Origin: Reichenbachiella sp. 5M10
GTDB lineage: Bacteria; Bacteroidota; Bacteroidia; Cytophagales; Cyclobacteriaceae
Direction: 5' to 3'
DNA: 64,000 nt
Assembly (NCBI RefSeq): GCF_002742335.1
Contig: NZ_MDGR01000007.1
Span: 1,492,501-1,556,500 of the forward strand
Below, one piece after another: positions 1 to 6,974 of the stretch. The notes beneath the pieces are model-generated. The model searched no databases. It was not told the origin of the DNA and saw only the letters and a list, made by a program, of their open reading frames with translations. The position numbers and the translations under genes were made by a program. Numbering within the stretch: position 1 is the stretch's first letter; the number at the start of each line of letters is the position of its first letter.

Positions 1-67
1 TGAAATGTGCGGTAGTAAATGGTAGTAGAAGAGGAGGGTGATTAACTACAGTATGCTTAGCTCAATA

Positions 68-1315
68 CTAATCTTCGTGGCGAAGACCGTGTTGATACTG
101 GCTATCATTGCCATTGAGGTGCTCAATGACTGGGTGGACATATCGAGGTTGTCCATGTATTCTCTTTGATACCTTGTGAATGAATCCTAGCTTCTCCATG
201 GCCATATTCAACTTTCTGATTGAAAGCTTCATGTTGGAATAAGCATTCATTTTGGTTAGGATCTCTGATGGCATTAAGAAGGTGGCTTGGGGATTATCAG
301 CTGTACAGGGTTCAAACAAGCGTATGAGCCAGTCCTCCTCAGGGGAGTTCTGCCTGAACAGGTTATTGACTGAATTCAATACGCGCATTTCTTCCTGCTG
401 AAACCAAAATGGAAAGCCCTGGTCCAACAAGTGCAATGCCTGTGACCAGACTTTGACCATGTCAATATTATGATCAAAATGGACAGTGTTTACTTTGAAG
501 ACAAGGTATCTGCGATTTTCGGTATCCGATAAGAACTGAGTATTATTGACGCTTCCCATGAAGCTGCAGACGCGATCTCTTTTGCGACTGAACTTATGCC
601 AGGTCTTTCTATTAGTTACAAAAGGAGCAGTGATGATGGCCTTCATGCTATTGAAGTCCTTCCCGAAAATGGTTTCTAGCTGATCATCTATGTTCACAAA
701 CCATTTTTCAGCCAAATAGTTGGCAGTGGTGTTGTCGGTTAAGGATGGATTGATATGGGAGCAAATCAGAAAGTCTTCTAGCCCTTTTGGACATAATCGA
801 TTCAGCCAAGTGGTTTTTCCTACACCTTGGCCACCGGCTAGTATCAAACATAATTGATTGGTTCCTCTGCCTAGTACCGTAGCTACACTTCCCACCAACC
901 ATTTTTGTAAATAGGGCTTCCAGAGGTCTTTTAAATGGATGTTCTCGATAGTGGCTTCATCAATTTCAACACTTTCTGCCAGCTTCTGGATATAATCAAT
1001 CCCGTCATGTGCTGGCAAACCCTTGAAGTAGGATTTCAATGGATGATGATTTCGTACTAGGTGTGAGTTGAGTATTTTGATTAGGACAGAATCCGATATT
1101 TTGAAACCGTCTACCTGTAGGTCTATCCATATAGAGTTGATTCGAGCTTCATCCAGTAGTTTGAATTTGTCATCCTCTACCTTTCGATACTCTACCTCTA
1201 GTGTCAAGTCATTTCTTCGAAACTCATATTTGAGATCAAGGTAGTCCTTTACCTCCAGTATGTGGTGCTTCTTTTTCTCACCATCATTTTTCTGAATGTC
1301 TTTGTGTTCAAGCAT
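68..1315 (-). CDS. VapE-like P-loop ATPase/helicase of a mobile element
   Basis: A 415-aa protein with a Walker A motif GGQGVGKTT (residues 161-169) and a Walker B-like segment FVNIDDQ (about 206-212). An arginine-rich stretch (NRKTWHKFSRKRDR) follows, as in virulence-associated E (VapE) superfamily 3-type helicase domains. The family supplies replication or packaging functions in phages, satellites and integrative elements. The last 80 residues look like a winged-helix tail (SEILTKMNAYSNMKLSIRKLNMAMEKLGF). No primase domain is visible in the first 130 residues, so this is the helicase part only. Its ATG overlaps the stop of the upstream gene by 8 nt, which suggests translational coupling in the operon that starts near 2543. 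The family call is confident; the exact role in this element is inferred. Confidence 0.8.
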   Translation of the reverse strand: MLEHKDIQKNDGEKKKHHILEVKDYLDLKYEFRRNDLTLEVEYRKVEDDKFKLLDEARINSIWIDLQVDGFKISDSVLIKILNSHLVRNHHPLKSYFKGLPAHDGIDYIQKLAESVEIDEATIENIHLKDLWKPYLQKWLVGSVATVLGRGTNQLCLILAGGQGVGKTTWLNRLCPKGLEDFLICSHINPSLTDNTTANYLAEKWFVNIDDQLETIFGKDFNSMKAIITAPFVTNRKTWHKFSRKRDRVCSFMGSVNNTQFLSDTENRRYLVFKVNTVHFDHNIDMVKVWSQALHLLDQGFPFWFQQEEMRVLNSVNNLFRQNSPEEDWLIRLFEPCTADNPQATFLMPSEILTKMNAYSNMKLSIRKLNMAMEKLGFIHKVSKRIHGQPRYVHPVIEHLNGNDSQYQHGLRHED

Positions 1316-1808
1316 ATGCTTTAGATTCTATACCGAATTGGCGATTCCACTTAGAAAATGCTTTCTTATTCAGGATAGCCCATAAGGTTTCGCGCTCGTG
1401 TTGAGGAAGTCCATTGATTAACTCGATGAAAGAGGAGGGGAGTTGTACCTCGCCATTCCGATGATGATAGACCGCTTCAGAGATCAGGTATGATTTACCT
1501 TTTGCCATCCAAACACGGAAATCCATGATGCCATGAATAATACAAATCGCCTCAAAGCTTTCTTTAACACTGACAAGCCTATTGTACTTCTGAGAGTTTT
1601 TGATTGACAAGTCAAGAGTCAGTTGATCATAAGCTTCGAGAGAATTCAAAACCTCATGTTGGTAGTCTATCAATGCCTTAATGATGTTACTCTGGATGCT
1701 AAGAAATTGGACACTGACTTTGCCCTGATCAGCTAGGTACTGCAGGTTGTCCTGGAGCTTCCTTACTGCTATTTCAAAGCGTTCGTTGGCTTGGTTAAAC
1801 TTGCTCAT
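1308..1808 (-). CDS. Hypothetical protein between the HTH and VapE genes
   Basis: I chose the start at 1808 (MSKFNQAN). It forms an ATGA overlap with the stop of the preceding HTH gene, and the 11 extra residues upstream (MPRLPTISGCQ) simply read through that gene's end. The product is about 166 aa, soluble and mostly helical, with no signal peptide or recognisable catalytic motif. The N-terminal 60 residues (FEIAVRKLQDNLQYLADQ...IKALIDYQHEV) look like a coiled coil or helical bundle. The C-terminus (LPQHERETLWAILNKKAFSKWNRQFG) is basic. It is co-transcribed and overlapping with the small HTH gene and the VapE gene, so it is part of the same element's replication module. I do not recognise its family. 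Confidence 0.6.
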   Translation of the reverse strand: MSKFNQANERFEIAVRKLQDNLQYLADQGKVSVQFLSIQSNIIKALIDYQHEVLNSLEAYDQLTLDLSIKNSQKYNRLVSVKESFEAICIIHGIMDFRVWMAKGKSYLISEAVYHHRNGEVQLPSSFIELINGLPQHERETLWAILNKKAFSKWNRQFGIESKAYA

Positions 1809-2002
1809 TTGACATCCAGATATGGTGGGTAACCGAGGCATTCATATATTTTACTCACCTGTTTTGGCGTGTAAAGAAGCCCTTCTCTTTTGCCGATGAT
1901 TGAGTGGTGAGGGTTGAGCCATTTCTTCATGATCTTATTGCTCACATCGTAAGCATTGGCCAATTCAGATAGGCTCATAGGGGTTGCAATTATGTTTTCC
2001 AT
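1805..2002 (-). CDS. Small helix-turn-helix protein of a mobile element
   Basis: A 65-aa protein. Residues 9-30 (MSLSELANAYDVSNKIMKKWL) read as a helix-turn-helix, with LSELANAYDV as first helix and turn and a recognition helix after it. The C-terminus (LLYTPKQVSKIYECLGYPP) resembles the wing or second helix of MerR-like and DUF4248-type small DNA-binding proteins of Bacteroidota elements. It overlaps the next gene by ATGA. It probably regulates excision or replication of the element. The size and position between an excisionase-type gene and the VapE gene fit this, but the specific target is unknown. Confidence 0.6.
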   Translation of the reverse strand: MENIIATPMSLSELANAYDVSNKIMKKWLNPHHSIIGKREGLLYTPKQVSKIYECLGYPPYLDVK

Positions 2003-2228
2003 TTTCTAGCTTTTTTGGTAAGATTAGTGATTGATTGAGAGTGTTCGAGCCACTTAGTTTCATTCCCACACATCGAGATTGAAACCGTTGTGAAAGGGAC
2101 AAATTCTTAATGAATCGGTAAACTGAGTCATTCAATTAGGAGGATTGTTATTGCATCGATTCATATCACTATGAATACATTCAGACCGATTGTAAACTCT
2201 TGGAGTAGAGTATTCAATGAGGGTCAAA

Positions 2229-2543
2229 TCATTTATCCAGTTGTAAGTGTGTTGCACTAACGATTTGAGACTGACTCTTTACACGACCTTCTTCTATCCA
2301 GGCTAGGAGTTCAGACTTTTTGAAATATACTTTCTTGCCTCGTTTGTAGAATGGGATCTCATTCTTACTGGTTCGACCATAGAGAGTGGCGACAGCATCG
2401 CCAAGGTATCGAGCTGCTTCGCGGACATTGAGTAGTCGCTCTTCATCTTCTTCTGGCGCAGGCACTTTGTTTTCTTTGACTATGACTAGTAAGCCTTCGA
2501 TCCTATCGAGGCGCTCATACAATTCTTGAAAGGGATTGTCCAT
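2229..2543 (-). CDS. Excisionase-family (HTH_17) DNA-binding protein
   Basis: A 104-aa protein. An N-terminal coiled-coil-like helix (NPFQELYERLDRIEGLLVIV) is followed by a MerR-like excisionase winged helix at about residues 38-88: LLNVREAARYLGDAVATLYG, then IPFYKRGKKVYFKKSELLAWI. This arrangement is characteristic of the Xis-like proteins that open Bacteroidota integrative elements. Such proteins bend DNA at attachment sites and often act as transcriptional regulators. It is the first gene of the minus-strand set that continues with the small HTH, the unknown protein and VapE, although 226 bp separate it from the next gene. No integrase for this module is in the window; it may lie left of position 1 or have been lost. 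Confidence 0.8.
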   Translation of the reverse strand: MDNPFQELYERLDRIEGLLVIVKENKVPAPEEDEERLLNVREAARYLGDAVATLYGRTSKNEIPFYKRGKKVYFKKSELLAWIEEGRVKSQSQIVSATHLQLDK

Positions 2544-2811
2544 TGCAAACGTGTTTTAGTTTAATGTGAAGTGACTATTTCTATAGGCCACATTGAATTC
2601 ACGATAAACTTTCAACCTCCACGCTTCGCTATTGTTGGAGTTGATAAGTTTATGTTCATTTCTGTTTGCAATATTTGGAAGTCGGTTTTTATGTGTTCCT
2701 AGTTTGGGAAGGTTTGGGATCGAAAGGGGATGAAGTGGATTGAGAAGGTAGGATATGTAAATATTGTTACTATCGAATGATATTTCATGCAATCATGTTT
2801 GTTTATCGATA
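2544..2811. other. Intergenic region with an imperfect inverted repeat
   Basis: Non-coding stretch between the excisionase-type gene and the HipB control region. It contains an imperfect 18-nt inverted repeat with arms at 2604-2621 and 2636-2653 around a short centre. The arms differ from perfect complementarity at only two or three positions. It could be a terminator, an excisionase binding site or part of an attachment region. Otherwise it is AT-rich with no supportable gene; a 78-codon open frame here lacks any protein-like composition. Confidence 0.4.
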
Positions 2812-2941
2812 TAATGACTGATAAATCATGCGTTATGTCTTATTTAATCTGATATGATAACGATTATGAATATTATTCGTAATATTGTATGAATAATCAT
2901 ACGTTGTATATGTAAATAGTTATTAATGACTGATAAATCAT
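2812..2941. promoter_or_regulatory. Putative HipB operator/promoter region with repeated sites
   Basis: An 18-nt sequence, TAATGACTGATAAATCAT, occurs exactly at 2812-2829 and again at 2924-2941, where it covers the hipB start codon. A third related site (AATCATACGTTGTA) lies at 2895-2908. Each contains the core AATCAT(A/G)C. HipB-type antitoxins repress their own operon by binding several repeated operators, so these are candidates. The first copy also reads like the first codons of hipB, so it may instead be a relic of a duplication. The classical E. coli operator TATCC-N8-GGATA is not present. Confidence 0.4.
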
Positions 2942-3279
2942 ACATTGATTGGCATCAAATGAGTGATAAGGCATTGGGTGAGGTAATTGGTAATTTTATA
3001 AATCACCACAGACTTCAACAGAACCTTTCACAAGAAGAAGTTTCATCACGTGCTTCAATTAGTCGCTCTACACTGAGTCTGCTAGAAAAAGGTGAAAAAG
3101 TAAATGTAGGAACATTGATTCAAGTGTTAAGGGTACTCAATCTTTTGTACGTATTTGATATGTTCAAAGTAGAGCAACAGATTAGCCCAATAGCAGCATT
3201 GAAGGCAGCTAGTAAGCAACGACAGAAAGCCTCACCAAGCAAGAATATTGAACAAAAAAAGGATGATTTAGGATGGTAG
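2926..3279 (+). CDS. hipB: HipB-like antitoxin, XRE-family regulator
   Basis: A 117-aa protein. Residues 14-75 form a classical HTH_3/XRE domain (IGNFINHHRLQQNLSQEEVSSRASISRSTLSLLEKGEKVNVGTLIQVLRVL). A basic disordered tail (KAASKQRQKASPSKNIEQKKDD) ends at the junction with the next gene. It overlaps hipA by 7 nt, the normal hipBA arrangement in which the antitoxin is upstream. It is expected to bind and neutralise HipA and to repress the operon at the repeated sites just upstream. The start follows an AT-rich leader without a clear Shine-Dalgarno, as is usual for Bacteroidota. Confidence 0.85.
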   Translation: MTDKSYIDWHQMSDKALGEVIGNFINHHRLQQNLSQEEVSSRASISRSTLSLLEKGEKVNVGTLIQVLRVLNLLYVFDMFKVEQQISPIAALKAASKQRQKASPSKNIEQKKDDLGW

Positions 3280-4580
3280 AAATTGCCGAAGTGAAAATAT
3301 GGAATGAAGTGGTTGGTGCGGTACAATGGATACCAGATCGCCAAATTGCCCTGTTTGAATATGATGCTAAGTTCATCGCTAAAGGATGGGATTTATCCCC
3401 CTTACTATTACCTATTGCTAACGGTGCAAGAACTTATAGTTTTCCAGAGCTATCAGGTAAAACAAAAGAAGAAAAAACAACCTTTAAAGGTTTGCCAGGA
3501 ATGTTAGCAGATGCCCTTCCTGATAGGTATGGAAATCAGTTGATCAATCTATGGTTGGCACAAAGAGGTCGGCCTATAGATAGTATGAACCCAGTAGAGC
3601 AATTGTGTTTTATTGGAACTAGAGGAATGGGTGCATTGGAATTCAGTCCTGCCCACGATATTCAATCCAAATCAGTGGATAACTTGGAAATCAGTGGATT
3701 AATAGAAGTTGCTAAGAAAATGCTTTCGGCCAAGGATGAGTTTTTGACGAACCTAAGCAAGGATGAGGAACAGGCTATGAAGGATATCTTGAAGATCGGA
3801 ACCTCGGCTGGAGGAGCAAGGCCAAAAGCGGTCATAGCTTACGATGAAAAAACAGGCGCAGTGAAGTCTGGTCAAAGCAAAGTGCCAAAAGGGTATGAGC
3901 ATTGGCTATTGAAGTTGGATGGCGTAAGTGATGCACAGTTTGGAGCAGGGCAGGGATGGGGACGAGTAGAGTATGCATACTACTTAATGGCCCAGGCATG
4001 TGGTATTGAGATGTCTGATTGTAAATTGCTTGAAGAGGGTGGTCGAGCGCATTTTATGACCAAGAGGTTTGATAGAACAGGAAATGAAAAGCATCATGTC
4101 CAGACATTCTGCGGCATTCAGCATTTTGACTACAAGAACTTGTATAGCTACAGTTATGAACAGCTATTTCAAACGATGAGAGCACTCAGACTTAGCTATC
4201 CTGAAGCCGAGCAGATGTTTAGAAGAATGGTCTTCAATGTGTTGGCGACTAATTGTGATGACCATACCAAGAACTTTTCATTCAGACTCAAAAAGGATGA
4301 AAAGTGGACTTTGTCTCCAGCCTATGATGTCTGCTATTCTTTCGACCCGACGAATAGCTGGGTGAGTCAGCAGACATTGAGTGTCAATGGAAAGCATACT
4401 GGAATCACCAAAAAAGACTTCATGACCATTGCTGAAGCTAACAACATTAAGAAGGCAGAGAAAACGATTGATGAAATAGGTCGCATCATTAAAAACTGGC
4501 AGGACTTTGCCACAGAGGCAAAGGTAAATGATGAGCGGTTTAATCAGATAAAAACTAATCTTCATGATCTGGTTAATTAG
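3273..4580 (+). CDS. hipA: HipA-like serine/threonine kinase toxin
   Basis: A 435-aa protein of normal HipA length. It has an N-terminal HipA couple domain (to about residue 105, including FKGLPGMLADALPDRYG), a glycine-rich loop TSAGGARPK (about 181-189) corresponding to the autophosphorylation/ATP loop, and the catalytic motif NCDDHTKNFSF (about 327-337). This is followed by LSPAYDVC, the metal-binding Asp motif. All residues expected of an active kinase are visible. HipA toxins phosphorylate aminoacyl-tRNA synthetases such as GltX and cause growth arrest; the target here is inferred from the family. The gene overlaps hipB and is followed by a non-coding, mobile-element boundary region. It probably stabilises or defends the element. 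Confidence 0.9.
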   Translation: MVEIAEVKIWNEVVGAVQWIPDRQIALFEYDAKFIAKGWDLSPLLLPIANGARTYSFPELSGKTKEEKTTFKGLPGMLADALPDRYGNQLINLWLAQRGRPIDSMNPVEQLCFIGTRGMGALEFSPAHDIQSKSVDNLEISGLIEVAKKMLSAKDEFLTNLSKDEEQAMKDILKIGTSAGGARPKAVIAYDEKTGAVKSGQSKVPKGYEHWLLKLDGVSDAQFGAGQGWGRVEYAYYLMAQACGIEMSDCKLLEEGGRAHFMTKRFDRTGNEKHHVQTFCGIQHFDYKNLYSYSYEQLFQTMRALRLSYPEAEQMFRRMVFNVLATNCDDHTKNFSFRLKKDEKWTLSPAYDVCYSFDPTNSWVSQQTLSVNGKHTGITKKDFMTIAEANNIKKAEKTIDEIGRIIKNWQDFATEAKVNDERFNQIKTNLHDLVN

Positions 4581-4771
4581 TATTTTTGGGCAACAAGGTT
4601 GTTAGCTTCAGTTGTAATATCTACATGTGATGGCACGTATATAGACTGCCTTTTATCGGTTCCTAGAGATGGGGTTTTTGAATCAAAACACCCAAAATAA
4701 TCTGAAAGTATAGCATTTTGGAACATCTTAAAAACAACCAAATCTGGAAAGTAACTAGGCCATGAGGTCAT
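4577..4771 (-). pseudogene. Protein-like C-terminal fragment of unknown gene
   Basis: The minus strand encodes 64 residues with convincing protein composition (WPSYFPDLVVFKMFQNAILSDYFG...YVPSHVDITTEANNLV). Upstream the frame stays open for only about seven codons (RYKIIYE) before a stop. It overlaps the hipA stop by 4 nt on the opposite strand. It reads like the last part of a gene whose 5' end was removed where the TTGTACCTCG repeats begin. I do not recognise the family. It could also be an intact small gene. Confidence 0.35.
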
Positions 4772-4784
4772 TTCATATATTATC

Positions 4785-4884
4785 TTGTACCTCGGCTAAA
4801 AATGCTCAAAAAAGCCCATTACGAATCAGAAACAAAGAAAAACAATCAAAAATAGTGTATGGTTTGTACTCTATTTGTACCTCG
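4785..4884. repeat. TTGTACCTCG direct repeats, possible attachment region
   Basis: The decamer TTGTACCTCG occurs at 4785-4794 and 4875-4884, with a shorter TTTGTACT copy at about 4863. The repeats lie between the fragment at 4577-4771 and the integrase tail at 4955-5014. Short repeats of this kind flanking integrase genes often mark recombinase core or arm sites. The position fits the boundary of an integrated element, but the function is inferred only from context. Confidence 0.3.
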
Positions 4885-4954
4885 CAGTGTGTAAGTATCT
4901 GAAAATTAAGTTACTTCATTTTCTGTATCGGGAAGTAACTGCTCAAGATGCTCC

Positions 4955-5014
4955 ACCAAGGTGGTCGATGAAGCAATGAGAAAAGCAACGGATAAAATTA
5001 AAATGGATTTGTAA
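4955..5014 (+). pseudogene. 3' remnant of a tyrosine integrase
   Basis: In the frame ending with TAA at 5012-5014, the residues TKVVDEAMRKATDKIKMDL can be read. This matches the usual C-terminal end of Bacteroidota tyrosine recombinases, where the catalytic tyrosine precedes (Y)TKVVDE. Here the residue at the tyrosine position is Ser (TCC at 4952-4954), and upstream the sequence (FSVSGSNCSRC) has lost integrase character. No full integrase exists nearby, so this is a deletion remnant. It lies 19 nt before the 224-aa gene and before a truncated excisionase, reproducing a common int-hyp-xis order. Confidence 0.5.
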
Positions 5015-5033
5015 ACTCGTAGGACAAAAGACA

Positions 5034-5708
5034 ATGGCAACAGATTACTGGAACAATGATGCAGAAGATACAGCGATTATTTTGCAATATGTTAAAGCGG
5101 TTGACAAAATTATGAGCGGAGGCGATACAGGTTGTTTTCCAATGAGATTCAGGATGTTACCTCGTGTTATTCTAGAGGAGAATGTGTATTCGATTGAAAG
5201 GAAAAAGTATCTATTAAAACAAATGAAACTTGTTTTAGATAGGGTGAAAGATACAAAAACAGGAAACGAGCTATTCATTGATCTTTACAATAGAACTGAA
5301 CCTTATGAAGATATTTTTAGGTTTATCTATAAAGAAGTTGTTTTAAGTAACTCAATTTTATTGAGGGATAAACTTACCGAACATGGTTTTTTCAATCTTG
5401 AAAAGGTGAAAAGTATAAGTGAGGAAAAACAGGGTGATCTATTAAAAAAAATATATGAGGCAAAACTGCCATATCAAATAGCAATGATTAATTTTTTAGG
5501 TTTCATTGACCATTTGAATAAGGAATATTTCCCTGTTGCAAACAAACGAAATATTGAGATTGCCAAATGGCTCAACTCTGATAAAAATGGGGATTCAGTA
5601 AGAAAGAATATTACCTCATTAGTAAATAATAGCGGCGGTACGAATGATCGCTATACTGCCTATAAACACAAAGAACAAGTAGAAAAAGACTATAATTCAA
5701 TCAAATAG
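5034..5708 (+). CDS. Conserved-looking hypothetical protein of an integrative element
   Basis: A 224-aa soluble protein with no signal peptide and no enzyme motif that I can see. It is predicted to be mostly helical, with charged helices such as SIERKKYLLKQMKLVLDRVKDTKTGNELF and an alkaline C-terminus (NDRYTAYKHKEQVEKDYNSIK). The C-terminal WLNSD...VRKNITSLVNNSGG...RYTAYKHKE resembles short proteins found between integrase and excisionase genes in Bacteroidota elements. Its position here, right after an integrase tail and before a truncated excisionase, agrees with that. The function is unknown; a role in excision or transfer control is only a guess. Base composition is more AT-rich than the neighbouring chromosomal genes, which fits foreign origin. 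Confidence 0.6.
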   Translation: MATDYWNNDAEDTAIILQYVKAVDKIMSGGDTGCFPMRFRMLPRVILEENVYSIERKKYLLKQMKLVLDRVKDTKTGNELFIDLYNRTEPYEDIFRFIYKEVVLSNSILLRDKLTEHGFFNLEKVKSISEEKQGDLLKKIYEAKLPYQIAMINFLGFIDHLNKEYFPVANKRNIEIAKWLNSDKNGDSVRKNITSLVNNSGGTNDRYTAYKHKEQVEKDYNSIK

Positions 5709-5780
5709 GGACTATTGTTCCTAAATGCCCATAATTGCCCACAATATCTATGCAAAACACCACAATAAAGGTGAATAGCA

Positions 5781-5927
5781 ATGATTGAAAATTTAGGTTT
5801 TGAAAGTTTACCCACAGCGGTAACACAGCTCACTAAGGAAGTAAGCGATCTCAAAAAGTTGATACTCGAAAGGAGTCAGGATCAACCCTCAAAAAAAAAC
5901 GAACAGCTTCTAATTCTTCTGGAAGCA
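5781..5927 (+). pseudogene. Truncated excisionase-family gene
   Basis: The first 49 residues (MIENLGFESLPTAVTQLTKE, then VSDLKKLILERSQ...EQLLILLEA) match the N-terminal coiled coil and the beginning of the HTH in Bacteroidota excisionase-type proteins, where L(L/T)xxEAAxxL would follow. After LLEA the reading frame stays open but becomes unrelated (TSVICHPLIH...). The helix-turn-helix and wing are therefore missing, and the gene was cut by a deletion or insertion. The start ATG is 72 nt after the 224-aa gene. It is the second excisionase-type gene within 4 kb, so two elements or a duplication must be involved. Confidence 0.55.
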
Positions 5928-6257
5928 ACAAGTGTCATATGTCATCCTTTGATTCACCGCAGTGAGTTTTCAAAGGTATGGGTAATAATGACGCAAAGTG
6001 AACATCCATGCCTGTCACCCAAATGGACAGCATGTGTCAAAGTGAAATATCCCCAAAAAGCTAAAGAGAAAGCAAAACCCAAACAGCCTACGGAAAATGC
6101 CTTTAAGTCTCTGTCGACTATAATTGAATGGATGAGGTTGCTAATTGGGATGGCTTTTAAGTTATTTGGAATTCTTTCCATTGTTTTAACCCTTCTCGCA
6201 GGGTTCATGACAAATGAGCGTGTTAACCCTTCTCGCAGGCTACAGGGAGGGCTAACC
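5928..6257. other. Junction DNA between two pseudogenes, with a direct repeat
   Basis: The plus frame remains open from the truncated excisionase into the VOC remnant, but the intervening translation (KAKPKQPTENAFKSLS...GMAFKLFGILSIVLTLLAGFM) fits neither family. A hydrophobic stretch at about 6130-6213 might be a leftover membrane segment. A 17-nt direct repeat, TTAACCCTTCTCGCAGG, occurs at 6186-6202 and 6223-6239, with 20 nt between the copies and only 18 bp before the VOC ATG. This could be a recombination or target-site scar at the end of the element. Confidence 0.4.
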
Positions 6258-6650
6258 ATGGTAGCAGTAAGCACCTATCTCAATTTTTCTCGAAACACAG
6301 AGGAAGCATTCAGTTTTTATAAGTCCATTTTTGGAGGGGAATTCTTCGGAGATGGTCCTATGCGGTTTGGAGATATTCCTCCACAAGAAGGGATGCTTCC
6401 AATGGCCGAAGAGGACAAGAATCTAATCATGGATATCGAACTGAAAATATTGGGCTGTCACAACCTCACGGGGACAGACGCTCCTGAGTCGAAGGGGTTT
6501 CAATTGAATTTTGGAAACAATGCCTATATCAACCTCCAACCGGATATCCGTGTAGAAACCAAGCGTTTGTTTGATGGGGTATCCAAAGGCGGCAAGTGAC
6601 CCAAGAGCTTCAGGAGATGTTTTTAGGGACTACTACTATGGGAACTAGGT
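6258..6650 (+). pseudogene. Frameshifted VOC-family (PhnB/glyoxalase-like) gene
   Basis: From ATG 6258 the translation VSTYLNFSRNTEEAFSFYKS, then IFGGEF...FGDIP...EDKNLIMDIELKILG...LTGTDAP is a typical PhnB-like VOC protein (DUF of 3-demethylubiquinone methyltransferase-like/glyoxalase type). After residue GGK the frame hits TGA at 6597. The expected continuation appears first in another frame (VTQELQEMF from about 6596) and then in a third (DYYYGN from 6628). At least two frameshifts therefore separate pieces of the conserved motif GGKV...ELQDMFWGDYYG. The final DKFGxxW motif is missing. The gene was probably part of the chromosome before element insertion or decay. Confidence 0.7.
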
Positions 6651-6670
6651 GGAGGAGGGCTAGTGTTGTA

Positions 6671-6716
6671 ATCTTTGCCAAAGTATCTGCGGATCAGCAA
6701 GAACTTTGGCAAAGAT
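6671..6716. repeat. Perfect 14-bp inverted repeat
   Basis: Arms ATCTTTGCCAAAGT (6671-6684) and its exact complement (6703-6716) enclose an 18-nt loop. A second hairpin, GTCTGC-GAGTA-GCAGAC, follows at 6731-6747. Both lie in the 190-bp space between the decayed VOC gene and the small membrane-protein gene on the other strand. They could terminate transcription from either side or be REP-like or IS-end remnants. No T-run follows either hairpin. Confidence 0.5.
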
Positions 6717-6792
6717 GGTTTTCTCTAGTAGTCTGCGAGTAGCAGACCGATCACCGAATGAATCTGCGAAGGGTCTAGGATTTAGCGGATTG

Positions 6793-6969
6793 CTATCGGG
6801 TTGTCGGAAACAACGCATACCTTATGCATACTGCCAGCGGAATAGCCAAAGCCAACCAAGACAAAACATGCCAAATACCAGTCCCCATGAGGGCTGCAAG
6901 CAGTCCAAAAATAGTTAACACGGCAAGAATAATGGGATACTTCCAAACACGTACAAATACAGAATTCAT
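6793..6969 (-). CDS. 58-aa membrane protein at the end of the first Xus-like operon
   Basis: A small gene with ATG at 6967-6969 and stop TAG at 6793-6795. It starts 5 nt after the PepSY gene stop. The protein begins MNSVFVRVWKYPIILAVLTI and continues with FGLLAALMGTGIWHVLSWLALAIPLAVCIRYALF. It therefore has two hydrophobic segments (about 10-30 and 34-52) with short hydrophilic ends. Very similar short two-helix proteins commonly follow PepSY genes in siderophore or heme uptake operons of Bacteroidota. It is probably an inner-membrane partner of the PepSY protein; its precise role is unknown. The paralogous operon at 22677-27514 has no counterpart. Confidence 0.75.
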   Translation of the reverse strand: MNSVFVRVWKYPIILAVLTIFGLLAALMGTGIWHVLSWLALAIPLAVCIRYALFPTTR

Positions 6970-6974
6970 AATTT

